In this document: one piece after another, positions 48,750-60,734 of the stretch
Position numbering within the stretch: the stretch's first letter is position 1
How the letters are laid out: the number at the start of each line of letters is the position of its first letter
DNA from: Lactuca virosa
Taxonomy: Eukaryota; Streptophyta; Magnoliopsida; Asterales; Asteraceae
Assembly (NCBI GenBank): GCA_928212115.1
Contig: CAKMRJ010005634.1
Coordinates: 258,570,959 to 258,634,958, forward strand
Length of the DNA: 64,000 nucleotides
Reading direction: 5' to 3'
Notes under the pieces: generated by a model
The model's input: the letters and a program-made list of their open reading frames with translations, nothing else
The model's database searches: none
What the model was told of the DNA's origin: nothing
Translations under genes and position numbers: made by a program

Positions 48750-51700
48750 ATGTCGGTGTTGATTGTGACAAGTTTGGGGGACATCGTTGTTGATTTGCAT
48801 ACAGATCGTTGTCCTCTGACATGCAAGAATTTTTTGAAACTCTGCAAGTAAGCTCTTATTTTCATTTTAACTTCAAATTTGTTATTATTCTTGTGTTTTC
48901 TTTGATGAATAAACAGATTACTCTGGTCAACTTCTTTCATTATGCCTGGTGTTACAATGAAAGCTAAATTATCATAGTATATTTGTTCAGCTATGTTAAT
49001 TGTAACATGAGTACAGATGAATATGCATTTTAATTTTGTTATAATGGATGATGGCAGGATTAAATATTACAATGGGTGTCTATTTCACACAGTTCAGAAG
49101 GATTTTACTGCACAGACAGGTGATCCTACTGGAACAGGTTCTGGTGGTGATTCTATCTACAAGTAAGAGAAAGGAATTTTATTTACCTTTTTTTTTTGAA
49201 ATTTATTGACAGATTTTTTTTTTTTAAAGATTTTTGTATGGGGATCAAGCTCGTTTTTTTAGTGATGAGATTCATTTGGATCTGAAGCATTCCAAGATGG
49301 GTACAGTTGCCATGGCTAGTGCAGGAGAAAATCTTAATGCTTCTCAGGTATTTTCAACATTGTTTTTTCTACTTTTGATTTGGTGGAATAAAAACAACAA
49401 TGTATAATGTATTTATCTCTCTATTTACCAATTGATCTTGTGAAAAAACATTAGTTTTTGACAACAAATATATTATGTTTCATTCAAATTCTATCTTTTT
49501 CTTATAGGAACCTGGTTATGTCTCTTATATTTTTTTTGTTTTTGTTTTTGTTTTTCCAGTTTTACATGACACTGCGTGATGATCTTGACTACCTTGATGG
49601 GAAGCACACTGTGAGTATTGTGGTTTATGATATGCCTTTTTGGTTGTCTTTTTAATTTTTTTGAATGAAAAATTTATTGTGTTTGTCAAAGTTACATTGA
49701 GTGAGTCAGTTTCTTTGTTTTGGCATTGGAGTTATAAGTCAAATATTCAATTTGATATGATATAAATATAATATAATAGTCTCTTATGTTTGTATACATT
49801 GTAGGTCTTTGGAGAGATTGCTGAAGGGCTTGAAACACTGAGCAGAATAAATGAGGCTTATGTAGATGAAAAGAGCAGACCTTATAAAAACATTCGGTTC
49901 ATATTTTCACATTTAATACCCTCATAAATTTGCTAGTTGTGACACTAACATGCAAAATGAATGTTTTGGCTGCAGCATCAAACATACATATATACTAGAT
50001 GATCCTTTTGAGGACCCTCCACAGCTAGCTGAGTTAGTTCCAGATGCTTCCCCTGAAGGAAAGCCAAAAGATGAGGTATTAAACTATTAATTAATTAATG
50101 GGTAGAAAGGGTTTGATTGCTTTTTTATAAAATTGTATTTGTAACAAACAAATAGGTTGATGATGAAGTGAGGCTTGAAGATGATTGGGTGCCCATGGAT
50201 GAACAATTAGGTGCAGGAGAACTTGAGGAGGTTATTCGTGCCAAAGAAGCACATTCTAGAGCAGTTGTGCTTGAAAGTGTATGCATTCATAACTTCAATG
50301 ATGATTATTGTTAATATTATAGTTTTGGTAATTTGTATTTTTAAAAGATTTTGGATTCCAGATAGGGGACATTCCTGATGCTGAGATAAAGCCTCCTGAT
50401 AATGTGCTCTTTGTATGCAAACTAAATCCAGTGACTGAAGTAAGTTATATTAGTATATCTCTTTCTGTTGATTTTTTTTTCTTTCTAATTATTATATATT
50501 ATTTTTGTTTCTTATATACCCCCCATGCTTTTTAGGATGAGGATCTGCATACAATCTTTTCAAGATTTGGAAGTGTGAGCTCGTAAGTGATTGCATTTCT
50601 TGTTTTATAGTTTTGGTGTTGGAATTATAAAATTATAAATTATAATTTATTATGAAATTTGGCAGAGCTGAAATAATCCGTGACTTCAAAACTGGAGACA
50701 GCTTGTGCTATGCCTTTATTGGTGAGTATTTATATTTATTCTTCAATTTTATAAACTCTCATTGGGTATTGAAGCCTATAATTTTAAGTAAAATATATTT
50801 GTTTAGAATTCTATTTGGGATTTCATGGTAGTATATTCAAATAAAAATTTTTAATGTAAGTAAACAAAGATTTGTTTGATATTTGATAAATATAATAAAA
50901 TATATCTAAGATGAATATGATGCCATTGCAAAAGGTTTATTGTAGGATAACATTGTTGTTTTATTCATTAAATCCAATCATGTGCTACAAACAAACTGCT
51001 TGAATGACTTATTTCATTCCTTAAAACAAACGAAACATGATAATGGAATGTAATAACCAATTCCCTTATGTTCCTCCATGTTTATTATTCTCACCATTGA
51101 TGTTCAAAAATCATGTGTACTTGTATGATACTTTATCTCTTATTATTACTGTTGTTATGTCTCTGTGTGTGTGAGTGATATGATAATATAATATAAATAT
51201 GGTGATCTTGTCATTTATATTCCAGAGTTTGATGATAAAGAAGCTTGCGAACAAGCATACTTCAAGGTACACATTACATGTTTTTTTTTTTTTAAAATTT
51301 ACAAATCTTGTTGTTGTGAAAATAGATAGATTTCTAAAAAAAAGTGTTTGATGGCAGATGGATAATGCCTTGATAGATGATCGGAGGATACATGTGGATT
51401 TCAGTCAAAGTGTTTCAAAGTTATGGAACCAATACAGGCGTAAAGGCAGCAATCAAGCTGGAAATGGTAAAAATTAATTATAAAGATGGTTGGTTATAAG
51501 TTTGTTAGATTTTCAGTTGTTTGTATGTTTTTGTAGGAGGTAATAAAGGTTGCTTTAAATGTGGGTCTCTTGATCACATTGCAAAAGACTGTTCTGGGAA
51601 CCCTGAACCTCCAAAATACATCTTGAAGGACGATGGTTTCAACAGAAGAGGTGCCAATGATGGCTCCAGGTTGGTTGGTTGGATCCATATCCATATGAAC

Positions 51701-52260
51701 AACAAACGCTAAGATGGATTTTATTTTGTAGGTATGACATGGTGTTTGATGAGGACACACATGCAAGTCCAAAAAGAAAGAAACATGTTGAGGTGGATGA
51801 AGAGAAACGAAAAGTGGGCCATGGCCATGGGGTTATGGATGAAAGAAAACAAAAGGATTATTACAGACATGATAAAGAGTTGGGGGATAGAAGAAAAGAT
51901 GATAATAGGCGACACAATACAAAAGATTACTACTACAAGAAGAGAGATGAGGTGGATTATCATAGACCAAGTAGGAATGATGATAGAGATAGAGATAGAG
52001 ATAGACACAGAGGAGGTCGTAGTGATGATGATATTGATAGGAGGAGGGGGCGAGATAGGAAAAAAGTCAGTGATGAAGATGATGGTGAAAGAGATAGAGA
52101 TTATAGAAGGCGAGGTGATGACTCATATGGTAGTAGGAAGAAGAGATACAGTGAAGAAGATTCATATGATAAGAAAAAAGTTGGACATAATAAGAGGAGT
52201 AAGGAGGAAGAGCGAGGTCGAGGTCGATATGACAATAGGGATCATAGCAGACGGGATTAA
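48750..52260 (+). CDS. CYP59: Cyclophilin with RRM, zinc knuckle and RS/RD tail (CYP59, PPIL4 class)
   Basis: Fourteen exons join to 1,680 nt (559 residues plus stop): 48750-48847, 49058-49162, 49230-49347, 49560-49610, 49805-49896, 49976-50075, 50156-50278, 50362-50439, 50536-50582, 50666-50721, 51226-51266, 51358-51466, 51537-51669, 51732-52260. All introns are GT-AG and frame is kept throughout. Domains: cyclophilin-type prolyl isomerase about 1-165 (SQFYMTLRDDLDYLDGKHTVFG); RRM about 243-321 (LFVCKL, YAFIEF); CCHC knuckle 345-358 (CFKCGSLDHIAKDC); SPKRKKH at 396-402 as possible nuclear signal; then a charged tail rich in RD/RS. Thr44 stands where cyclophilin A has its catalytic Arg55, so isomerase activity may be weak. 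In Arabidopsis this class is nuclear and binds the RNA polymerase II C-terminal domain and RNA (established knowledge). Nothing is broken. Confidence 0.96.
51670..51731 (+). other. Very short last intron of CYP59 (62 nt), possible retained intron
   Basis: The intron starts GTTGGTTGG and ends TTTTGTAG. It is near the lower size limit for plant introns and has a weak donor. If retained, the frame reads about a dozen extra residues and stops at 51,712, giving a protein of about 397 residues without the charged tail. Confidence 0.6.
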
Positions 52261-53106
52261 TTTTGATAACATTGATTGTATGTGCACATCACCTGACTTA
52301 ACTCTCTTTATGTTAGATCTAAAAGTTTTGTTGGTTGGTTTTATTTTTGAATATTTCTTCATCATTGTTAATGGCTATCTTTCTCCTTTGATGATTTCAG
52401 GACTGACTTCATTTAGGAAAATCAATTCAAGCATCAATGTTGATAGTATTTGGTTTAAAAAAAGGCCGAGTATCCGCGCATAAAGCGCTAGGCGTGCTTC
52501 AAACCCTATAATGCGATGAGATGCTATTCCTTAACTAGACAATACTTGCTGTTTTTTTAGCTCTTTTCATGAAGCAGCTTAACGCTTAGTGAAATCGACC
52601 CTCAGTTTACGAAAATCGACCCTCAATTTCTGAAATTGTCCCTCAAATTTTAAAATTCACCTTTAATTTTTTGAAATTGAACGCCTCAATTTATGAAATA
52701 CAGCCCTCAATTTCTGAAATCTGAACCTAAAGTTTTGAATTCAACCGCATCAATTTCTGAAATATGGACCCTAAGTTTTGAAATCAACCCTCAATTGACC
52801 CTTAATGTATGCAATAGACCCTCAATTTCTCAATGCTGATATGTCTGTCACCCTATTACTAATTTTCTGTATCTACCTTCAAATTTTGTATTGTATAGAC
52901 CAACCTCCTGTTGATACTCACTTGAACTAGCTTAACCAACAGAATGACCAAGCTACCCTAGAAAGTGTACACTTTTAGGATTTTTTTTCACCGACTTTTT
53001 GAATTCTATATTTTTCAACTCCTATAAGTATGTAAGGAATGTATGATTTGCAATTTATAAGTATGTATGTATATTATGTATCGATATGTATGTAATATAT
53101 TTATTA
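52261..53106. other. 3' flank of CYP59 with degenerate short repeats
   Basis: It contains the 3' untranslated region, of unknown end. A stretch with CGCATAAAGCGCTAGGCG (about 52,478-52,495) resembles widespread plant repeats with a GCGC core. From 52,595 to 52,845 there are many imperfect copies of GACCCTCAATTTCTGAAA. No gene seen. Confidence 0.5.
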
Positions 53107-53635
53107 GGGAAATCTCCAATAAAGTTTCAAAATTTTGGCCCAATTTACCTTTTAATCATAAATTATTTTTTTAACGAAAGTCCTAAAAACTGGCAAAGTT
53201 TGCATTTTAACCCTTTTTGACTGGTTGAAACCAGTAATAAATTAATTTGGGACTATTTCGTAAACCGACCCAAAATATTAAAATTTTTATGCAAAAAAAT
53301 ATTACGACTTTTCTGCAAACAAAATCTTTATTATTATTATTATTACCATTTTATTAAAAATATAAATAAGTATACTATTTTTTAAATTTGTTATTATTAA
53401 TATTGTTAATAATACATATAAATACGTTTAAATGAAATAATAATAATAATAACATTTTTAAGGGTGAAGGTGGAGGGGATGATGATGCTTCAAGTACTGA
53501 AATCATTAATGTCTGTTTGTATATTTTCACTTTGTATATGGTCATTTTATATTTGTTATTATTGTTTTCAATTTATAATATTAACACTTAACAATTTAAA
53601 AGACGTTGCCTATTTTTAAAATTGCTTATAAATAG
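53107..53635 (+). repeat. Left inverted arm of the foldback element
   Basis: It pairs with 54,120-54,678. Shared landmarks are TTAATTTGGGACTATTT, a TTATTATTATT run, GGTGAAGGTGGAGGG and ACACTTAACAATTTAAAAG. Confidence 0.85.
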
Positions 53636-53700
53636 TAATTTTGCGTAATCATTAAATTCTCAGTTTTTTGCTTATTATTCTCAACTTGTAAGCGGACATT

Positions 53701-53705
<5 letters not shown>

Positions 53706-53765
<60 letters not shown>

Positions 53766-53770
53766 ATTAT
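53706..53770. repeat. (TA)n microsatellite in the loop of the foldback element
   Basis: TA run of about 65 bp with one small interruption. Confidence 0.9.
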
Positions 53771-54119
53771 TGAATCGAGTTTAGATCATGATTATGATTG
53801 GGTCTGTTACCACATGTATTAGTGTGTGAGCGTGTGCTATGTGTGTATGTCTTGTGTGTAAGTATTTGAATTACCAACATGTGTGTTGCCATTTTTCATT
53901 ACTTTATTCCTATGCATTTTTGGAAACATAACATATGTAGTGTGATAAAGCAAAACATGTCATATTACTTATTATCAAACAAGATATTGTAATTAATACT
54001 TTTGAATTTTGATATAGGCTACCTAAGTGGATGTTTGTAGTTGATCTGTTGGATTTGAAAAGAAATCCTTCTACCTTAATCAATTTTATATACAAAGTAA
54101 GAAACTCTTCTACCTTAAA

Positions 54120-54678
54120 TTATTTATAAGCAATTTTATAAATAGACAACTTCTTTTAAATTGTTAAGTGTTAGTAATCTAAACTAAAAACAATAATAAC
54201 AAATATGAAACGACCATATACAAAGTAAGAATATACAAGCAAACATTTATGATTTCAATACTTAAAGCATCACCATTCCCTCCACCTTCATCCTTAAAAA
54301 ATGTCTTTATTATTCTTTTTTTATTTATTTAAACATATTTATATATATTATTTACAATATTAATAATAACGAATTTAAAAAATAATATACTTATTTATAT
54401 TTTTAATAATAATAATAATAATAATAATGATAATAATAATAATTATTATTATTATTAAGGTTTTTGTTTGCAAAAAATTCATAATATTTTTGTTTGCAAA
54501 AAAGTCCAAATATTTTTGGTCAGTTTAAATAGTCCCAAATTAATTTGTGGTTCCAACCGGTTAAAAATTGTCAAAATGCAAACTTTTGCCGTTTTTAGGA
54601 CTTTTTCGTAAAAAGATTTTAATTTAGGAGTAAAACGTAAACTGTGCCAAAATTTTAGGACTTTATTGTAGATTTTCC
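54120..54678 (-). repeat. Right inverted arm of the foldback element
   Basis: Reverse complement of the left arm with scattered differences and small indels in the trinucleotide run. Confidence 0.85.
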
Positions 54679-54687
54679 TATTTATAA

Positions 54688-54961
54688 TATTTCTATATTT
54701 TATATTATTTTGAATTTATGAAACTTCATATGCTCTAAGTGAACGCTTTGGCTCCTAGAGCCTGTAGCGCTTTTGCGCCTTACGATTTTTAAAACTAATG
54801 TTAATACCAATTTTAGTGTTTTCTCAAGTTGCATTAAGGTCAGCAAACTATAAAATGGATAAAACAATGATACCCAGTGTTTTCAGATCTGTGTTAATTA
54901 TACGAAACTATGTGTTAGTGGCCATGCTTCTTTGGTAATCTGCTGAAAAAAAATGAGCATC
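54688..54961. other. Short spacer
   Basis: No gene. AACGCTTTGGCTCC...GCGCCTTACG (54,743-54,785) resembles the GCGC-core repeat near 52,478 and may be the other end of the same old repeat. Confidence 0.35.
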
Positions 54962-55180
54962 TGTCACACCCCCAAACCAGAACGGCGGAAACGTTCGGGG
55001 GTGGTTGACGTCATATGTAGTATCACAACAATTGTATCATAGCAAGCATACTAAACACAACCAAACATTGAATACATATGTGAAAAAGGTTTACATTTGT
55101 CTTAATACATAATTTCGTTCATATCAAAAGTATAAAAACAAGACTATTATTGCTCCGGCTTCTCTAAATCCAAAGAGTAC

Positions 55181-56989
55181 CTGTCTACAGATTTCCTGAG
55201 AATACAAGCAGTTTGAAAGAATATCAGCATAAAGCTGGTGAATTCATAAGCAATTAGTTTTGGTGGAAAATGTTCTTTGATTCTTTTGAAGAGTGTTTCT
55301 CAAGAAAATCCTATATTTTCTTATAAAAAGCATGTTTGAAAACCCATTCCTTCCATGACTTCCAGATTCGTACCAAGATATGTACAATCCAAGGTGTCGT
55401 GGAATGAATATGAATATCCGTTGATTACATGATAAACAAATCCGTTTTGAATAGTCGGTTTATCCCGGGGAAAATCCTATATTTTCCCTAAAGGTTGATG
55501 GTTGATTATTCGTTTTAAACTGAGGGTATGCAAGTATCTACCATACTCGTATTAATAAAAGCAGTTTTCTTTTAAAAACCCTGGTTACACCCAGAGAGGT
55601 ACATTAGCTTTAAAACTAAATAAAATAAAACCGTGATGAACTAAGTCCTGAAGATATTGTTATTAATACCCTCCAGTAATTAAATCGGTTATTACTTTGA
55701 GGTTAGTTCACTTGATTCATTATTAAAAAAGTAAATCTATGTTATCTACATTGTGAGTTTTATAACCATAACTGACTGGATATGGCCCGCAACGGCCGAT
55801 ATCCTTAATGACTTTGTCACCCGTAGACCTGCCGGTCCGACTGTAGCTAGCAGCAAGGTGCGGGATTGTCAGTCCCGTATAGATCTATACACAACAGTCA
55901 CGCTCTCCCTACAAGAGACTCTGGTCACAAGTGCTAGTCCTACACTCTGATTATGTGGGAGTGTTACCAAGGACGTATCTCCAACTTAGACTAACAAATT
56001 TACAAGTAATAATATAAACAAAAATCCTTTTATGATTAACATGAATTCTTTATAAAATGATACATTTTACGATATGATTCATAAGTTCATTGCTCTAGTT
56101 TTGAAAACTGTTTTTGCGAGTTGATTTCTTAATCGTTTAGCAAAACTGCTTTCCGTGTTTAAAAACATACTGAAAATATAATTATCTTATACAAAATAAT
56201 ATACTTTGAGCACAAGTTTCCTTGTACTTTTGCTTGTATTCCCCCCTGAAAACATGAAAAACTCGGAAAAAGAGTAGGGGTATGAACTCACCTGTAGTGA
56301 GTGGTTCTGACGTGTGGTTGGAAGGGGAGTGCAGAGTGTCAGGTGTAACCTTGAGCACACCACGATCCTAATAGACACATATAGACATGTATGTGTATGA
56401 ATTTAGCGTATAGACGACTAAATAAGAAGGGTAACACCCTTAATGGCTAGGAAACTCTAAGATTTATGGGATATAACCACATATGATTGCATAACTAGGG
56501 TATATGGCCACCCTATAGAGTTTACGGTCAAAGAGGTATGACCATTGGAGTTCACGGTCCAAGTGTTCACGGTCTTAGTGTTTACGGTTTTAGTGTTTAC
56601 GGTCCAATGACCTTACGGTCATGGAGTTCACGGTCTAATGACCTTACGGTCATAAGGTTTACGGTCCATGGGTTTACGGTTCCATGGGTTTACGGTTCCA
56701 TGAATATACGGTCATTTAAGGGTGTACGGTCTAAGGAGATACACTAGACCGTAAACTCATCAAACTTGCACAAATTATGGTTTTCAAGGGCTTCATTCAA
56801 AGGCATCGGATTCTAGGGACCATGCTTAGCCTTAGGAAGGGTAAAGGCTATAAGAACACCCTTTATAAGGGTTTACGGTCTATGAAGATTCATAGGACCG
56901 TAAACTCTTTTGTTCAAGCAAAGAGTGATGATCTTAAGTCCAAAATGAAGGATTTTAACTCGATTCATGAAGGGGAAGATGATACTTAC
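55181..56989 (-). other. Candidate LTR intron of S3 (1,809 nt)
   Basis: The donor GTAAGTAT is a perfect consensus. The acceptor CTGTAGACAG/GTAC lies about 220 nt before the LTR end, as in the other LTR families. Confidence 0.5.
56521..56905. repeat. Array of TTTACGGTC motifs in S3
   Basis: More than a dozen copies of TTTACGGTC, TTCACGGTC or CTTACGGTC and the reverse GACCGTAAA, spaced irregularly by 10-30 bp. Confidence 0.9.
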
Positions 56990-57716
56990 GGTTTTTGAAG
57001 GCAAAGAAGGTGTTTTCGGTCCAAAAAACCACCGTGTTCTTGAGGATTCTCGATGAAGGTAGAGAGGGAGTAGAGAGAGAAAGCCTTTGAAGTGTTTAAA
57101 GTGTGAAATGAAGGCCAAATGCTCTATATGTAGGGTAGAGTTATCGGTCACAAAGGGGAGTCCACCTGACCGTAAACGTGTTTACGGTCTACACGAGTTT
57201 ACGGTCGTAAACTCATCCTGACCGTAAACTCGGTGATTTCCGAGGAAGTTTCAAGTTTTCGCATGATTCCCGGTTTATTCCGAATCGTATAAAATACATA
57301 TTATTTATTTAAAACTTAAGGTCCTTCCCAAATTAAGAAATTTGACGGAATTAAATAAAAACCCAAATTTTATTAACGGAAACTGGGTAAGGATAACGGG
57401 AAAAGTTTCGGGTTGTCACAACATCCATAGATCTACCGCTTCACCATAGAGAGACAACAAAAGTTATTAGTTTTGCAAATAGTAGGTATTTTTGGAAAAT
57501 ATTATTAATTATTTTGTAACACCCGAAATCTAGAAGGACGATTAAGGAAAGAAAAATATTAAATTTGAAAGCCAACTCGTCGAGTCCATGGGGAAGAACT
57601 CGACGTGTTGGAAATCAATGCCGCGTGTTTTTGGAAGACCAACTCGACGAGTTGGAGGGGACCAACTCGACGAGTTGGATTGGGTTTAAGAAACCCTAAA
57701 ATCGGGACTTTGTTCC

Positions 57717-57726
57717 CTATTTAAAC
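57717..57726 (+). promoter_or_regulatory. TATA box of S4
   Basis: CTATTTAAAC lies 40 bp after the last of a group of ACTCG-N-CGAGT motifs, followed by CAGCCTC about 30 bp on, as in S5. Confidence 0.6.
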
Positions 57727-58200
57727 AACTTAAGCTCTAGGGCTTGGCCTCATATCCAGCCTCGAAGTTCCAAACCCTAAATCTTGAAACCCTAAGCCAT
57801 TTTTGGTGATTGTGAGCTAATCTTGTGCCTTCTTGGTGGGTTTGAAGAAGATGAAGCTTGAAGGAGAAGCAAGAACGTGTGGAAGGAGAGTAGATCCTGA
57901 AGTTGGACTTCATTTCTGATCCATCGGAGGTATAAAGCTTCAACCTTGTCCATGGCATGCTTAGATCTAGTCTTAGAATGTTTTGCTTTATGTTTTGGTT
58001 CAAGTATGTTGATTGTTGGGTTTTGGGTTTTGTAAGTTTTTAGGGTTTTGTGCTTGGACTCGGCGAGTTGGGGATCTCCAACTCGTCGAGTAGAGGTTAT
58101 TATGAGGACGCGGGACTTCAGATCTACTCGGCGAGTCGGAAGGCCCGACTCGACGAGTAGGCACTGTAAAGAGAAACCCTAATTTTCAGGGGTTTGCACC

Positions 58201-58210
58201 CTATTTAAAG
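58201..58210 (+). promoter_or_regulatory. TATA box of S5
   Basis: CTATTTAAAG follows GGGTTTGCACC, as in G and S1. Confidence 0.6.
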
Positions 58211-58413
58211 AACTTATGGCTCATTTGCAGCCTCTTCTACCGTTCCTACAACCAAAGAAACCCTAGTTTGAGCCTTGCACCTTCTTGAGTGAGAGAGAGA
58301 GCTTTTGAGAGTGATTTTGGTATGGTTGTGAAGGATTTTGGAGCTTGAAGAAGAAGGAGCAAGGAGAGAAGCAGTAGATCCGACATCTACTTTGTATTGG
58401 CAACCATCTTGAG

Positions 58414-59660
58414 GTATAAAGTCACTATCTTGATCTTTAGTTGCTTAGATCTCTTTTCTTGGAAGTAAATGGTCACTTTTGGTGCCAAAAAGGGTGTCAT
58501 ACTCGGATTTGGACTTATTACAAGGATATGGTTCCAGATCTGGACATCTCTAGGTCCTTATTGACATAAAGTTGCTCACTTTATGCAGCTTAGGCCCTTT
58601 CCATGCATTAAAACCTTGTAGGAAGCTTAGTTTTGATGTTTTAGCCTTGTGAGGCCTTGCATGCACGTAAAGTTTTGCAACTTTACGTGGTAACTACACT
58701 AGGGGTGGTTGGATCTGAAGTTTGGGACCTTAGATTCCACTAGAAAGGACTGAACACAAAATGACTGAAGGAACTCGTCGAGTCCCTTAGTCGACTCGAC
58801 GCGTCGGGTAGGGTTTACCCGTTTTCGAGATCCTGAATGAGTGCACTGAAGGATTAGAGTTTTGGTCTGCATGAACTTTTGGTCTTCTGGACATTTGATG
58901 AGCTCGAAGTGACTCGGCGAGTTGACTCAGGATTCAGTGGAATGGACTCGGGAGGAACTCGACGAGTTGCTGGATGCACTCGACGAGTTGAGGTCAACAT
59001 GGACTGTTGACCTTGACTTTGACCAAGGTTGACCAGGGTTGACTTTGAGGATAATTATGGTATTTCGGGATTGTGACAAGTTAATCACATGATGATTATA
59101 GGCAGTTGAGTTGGAGCAGTGCGTGAGATATATCTGATCTTAGCTTGTCAGTTCAGCATTCGAGAGGTGAGTCTTCTCACCATACCAATAGGTCTAAGGC
59201 ACCAAGGCCGACCCATTTTATGATGTGTGGATTATCGATTGATTATGCGTTATGTTAGTATGACATTTGCATGGAAGACCCCGGGGGTTCCCGTGGCAGT
59301 AGATTGAGACCATGTGGGGGTTCCCATGGCATTTGGTGTAAGACCTTGGAGGGTTTCCATGACATCCTAATATATTGCATGTTTAGTTGTATGATATTTG
59401 CTTGGTAGTGAAGACCATGTGGGGGTTCCCATGGCAGGAAGACCATGTGGGGTTTCCCATGGTAGATAGTTAAGACCACGTGGGGGTTCCAGTGGCACTA
59501 TGTATAAGACCTTGGAGGGTTTCCATGACATCCCTATATGTTGTATGCATAGCTTATGTGGTTTATGTAGCTTTTATAGCTAATATGATTATGTGATTAT
59601 GTGGGGTATGCTCTGGGGGACTTACTAAGCATTAGCTTACAGTTTGTGGATTTGTTTCAG
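58414..59660 (+). other. Candidate LTR intron of S5 (1,247 nt)
   Basis: Donor CTTGAG/GTATAAAG after a GAAGAAGAAGGAGC stretch; acceptor TTTGTTTCAG/GTACATC. Confidence 0.5.
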
Positions 59661-60734
59661 GTACATCTGACCCTAAGGGCAAGGGCAAGGTCTGATGACG
59701 CGGCGTGCACTCTCTCTCAGGCGTTTTTATGGGACACTCTGATGATATGAAAAAAAATTGTTATTGTTACGAATTTGAAAACAATTGTATTTGGGATTTC
59801 ATGGTTTATGTAAAATGTTTTGGCTAATTAAAAATGAAAATTTTCTTTTAAAAATTGGGTCGTTACATATCCTCTTTGGGAAGGGATTAATGGGTAAAGT
59901 TGGAAACTTTACCCTCCTAAAAGGTATTTCCAATCTAGATCTAGAGTATTGGGTTCAGATTTGAAGAATAGAGGCTTAATGCATTAAGAAAGAGTAAATA
60001 GACTAAAGAACTCGACGAGTTCACGAAGGAACTCGGCGAGTTGATGTGAGTATGACCCGATTATGTTAAAAAGGAAAGAACTCGACGAGTTCAAGGAATG
60101 TACTCGACGAGTTGATTTAAAAAGTCCCGACTCTATTGATAAGGAAGAACTCGACGAGCTGGATCGCGAAATCTAGATTATGTGATTTATGGGAATTCGC
60201 CGAGTTGAACGGTAACTCGACGAGTTGAGTCAACTCGGAGCGTTGACCTTGACTTTGACTTGGATGTTGACTTTGACCTTGACTTGACTTTGACCCAAGG
60301 TCGACCTCTGCAGGGTTATGAAGTGTAGAATGGGTTCTAAAGGGTGGTTTCATGTAAGGGTTTAGGCCCAAGTTGGAAAATTGGGCCATTGATGGGCTTT
60401 CATGGATTTTATAGTTTGGGCCTTGATGGGTCGGGGTGAAACGGTCATTTCACCCCAAGTAAGGATTATAGATCATTGTCTGGAACCCAATTGCTAATTG
60501 GATGATATTTTGGTATTGATAGCACAGGGAGTTGCCAGGACAGCAACTAAGGATTTCCTGCAATGGACTTCAGCTGTGTGAGGTGAGTTACCTTCCCGGT
60601 AGCAGTGGGTCTAAGGCACCAAGGTCGGCCCACTAGTAGGAGTTTGTAGTTAGATGATTGTCTTTGTGATAATTATCTGGTATGCCACTATCTGTTATGA
60701 TTTATGTGCTAGTATGCTATGATATTATGTGATA

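Larger units (their letters stand above)
53107..54678. mobile_element. Mutator-like foldback element with long inverted repeats
   Basis: The two ends are inverted copies of each other over roughly 530-560 bp: 53,107-53,635 and about 54,120-54,678, starting GGGAAATCTCCAATAAAG against GGAAAATCTACAATAAAG. Flanks are TATTTATTA (53,098-53,106) and TATTTATAA (54,679-54,687), a 9-bp duplication with one change, which is the Mutator-superfamily size. The roughly 480-bp middle codes for nothing, so the element is non-autonomous. A transcript would form a very long hairpin. Confidence 0.8.
54962..57420 (-). repeat. S3: gypsy-like solo LTR with TTTACGGTC motif (2,459 bp)
   Basis: TGTCACACCCCC...GGGTTGTCACA with flanks GCATC (54,957-54,961) and ACATC (57,421-57,425), a duplication with one change. 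Reading on the minus strand: a TTTACGGTC/GACCGTAAA cluster (57,165-57,235), TATA-like CATATAGAGC (57,121-57,130), donor CC/GTAAGTAT at 56,989, the main motif cluster (about 56,520-56,905), and acceptor GTAGACAG/GTACTC at 55,181. No internal region. Confidence 0.8.
58030..59867 (+). repeat. S5: gypsy LTR nested in S4, 5' end truncated
   Basis: A second promoter unit starts here: ACTCG-N-CGAGT pair (58,055-58,165), TATA box CTATTTAAAG (58,201-58,210), donor at 58,414, further motifs (58,770-58,990), an array of about 28-35 bp units around GTGGGGGTTCC (59,270-59,520), acceptor at 59,660, and end GGTCGTTACA at 59,867. No TGTAAC start and no duplication were found on the left. About 0.3 kb of S4 expected at this place is also missing, so a deletion or unequal exchange is likely. 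Confidence 0.7.

Noticed and set aside
51734..52483. 249-codon frame overlapping the last CYP59 exon
   Set aside because: It is the alternate frame of the RD/RS-coding repeat; the true frame ends at 52,260 and is continuous with the upstream exons.
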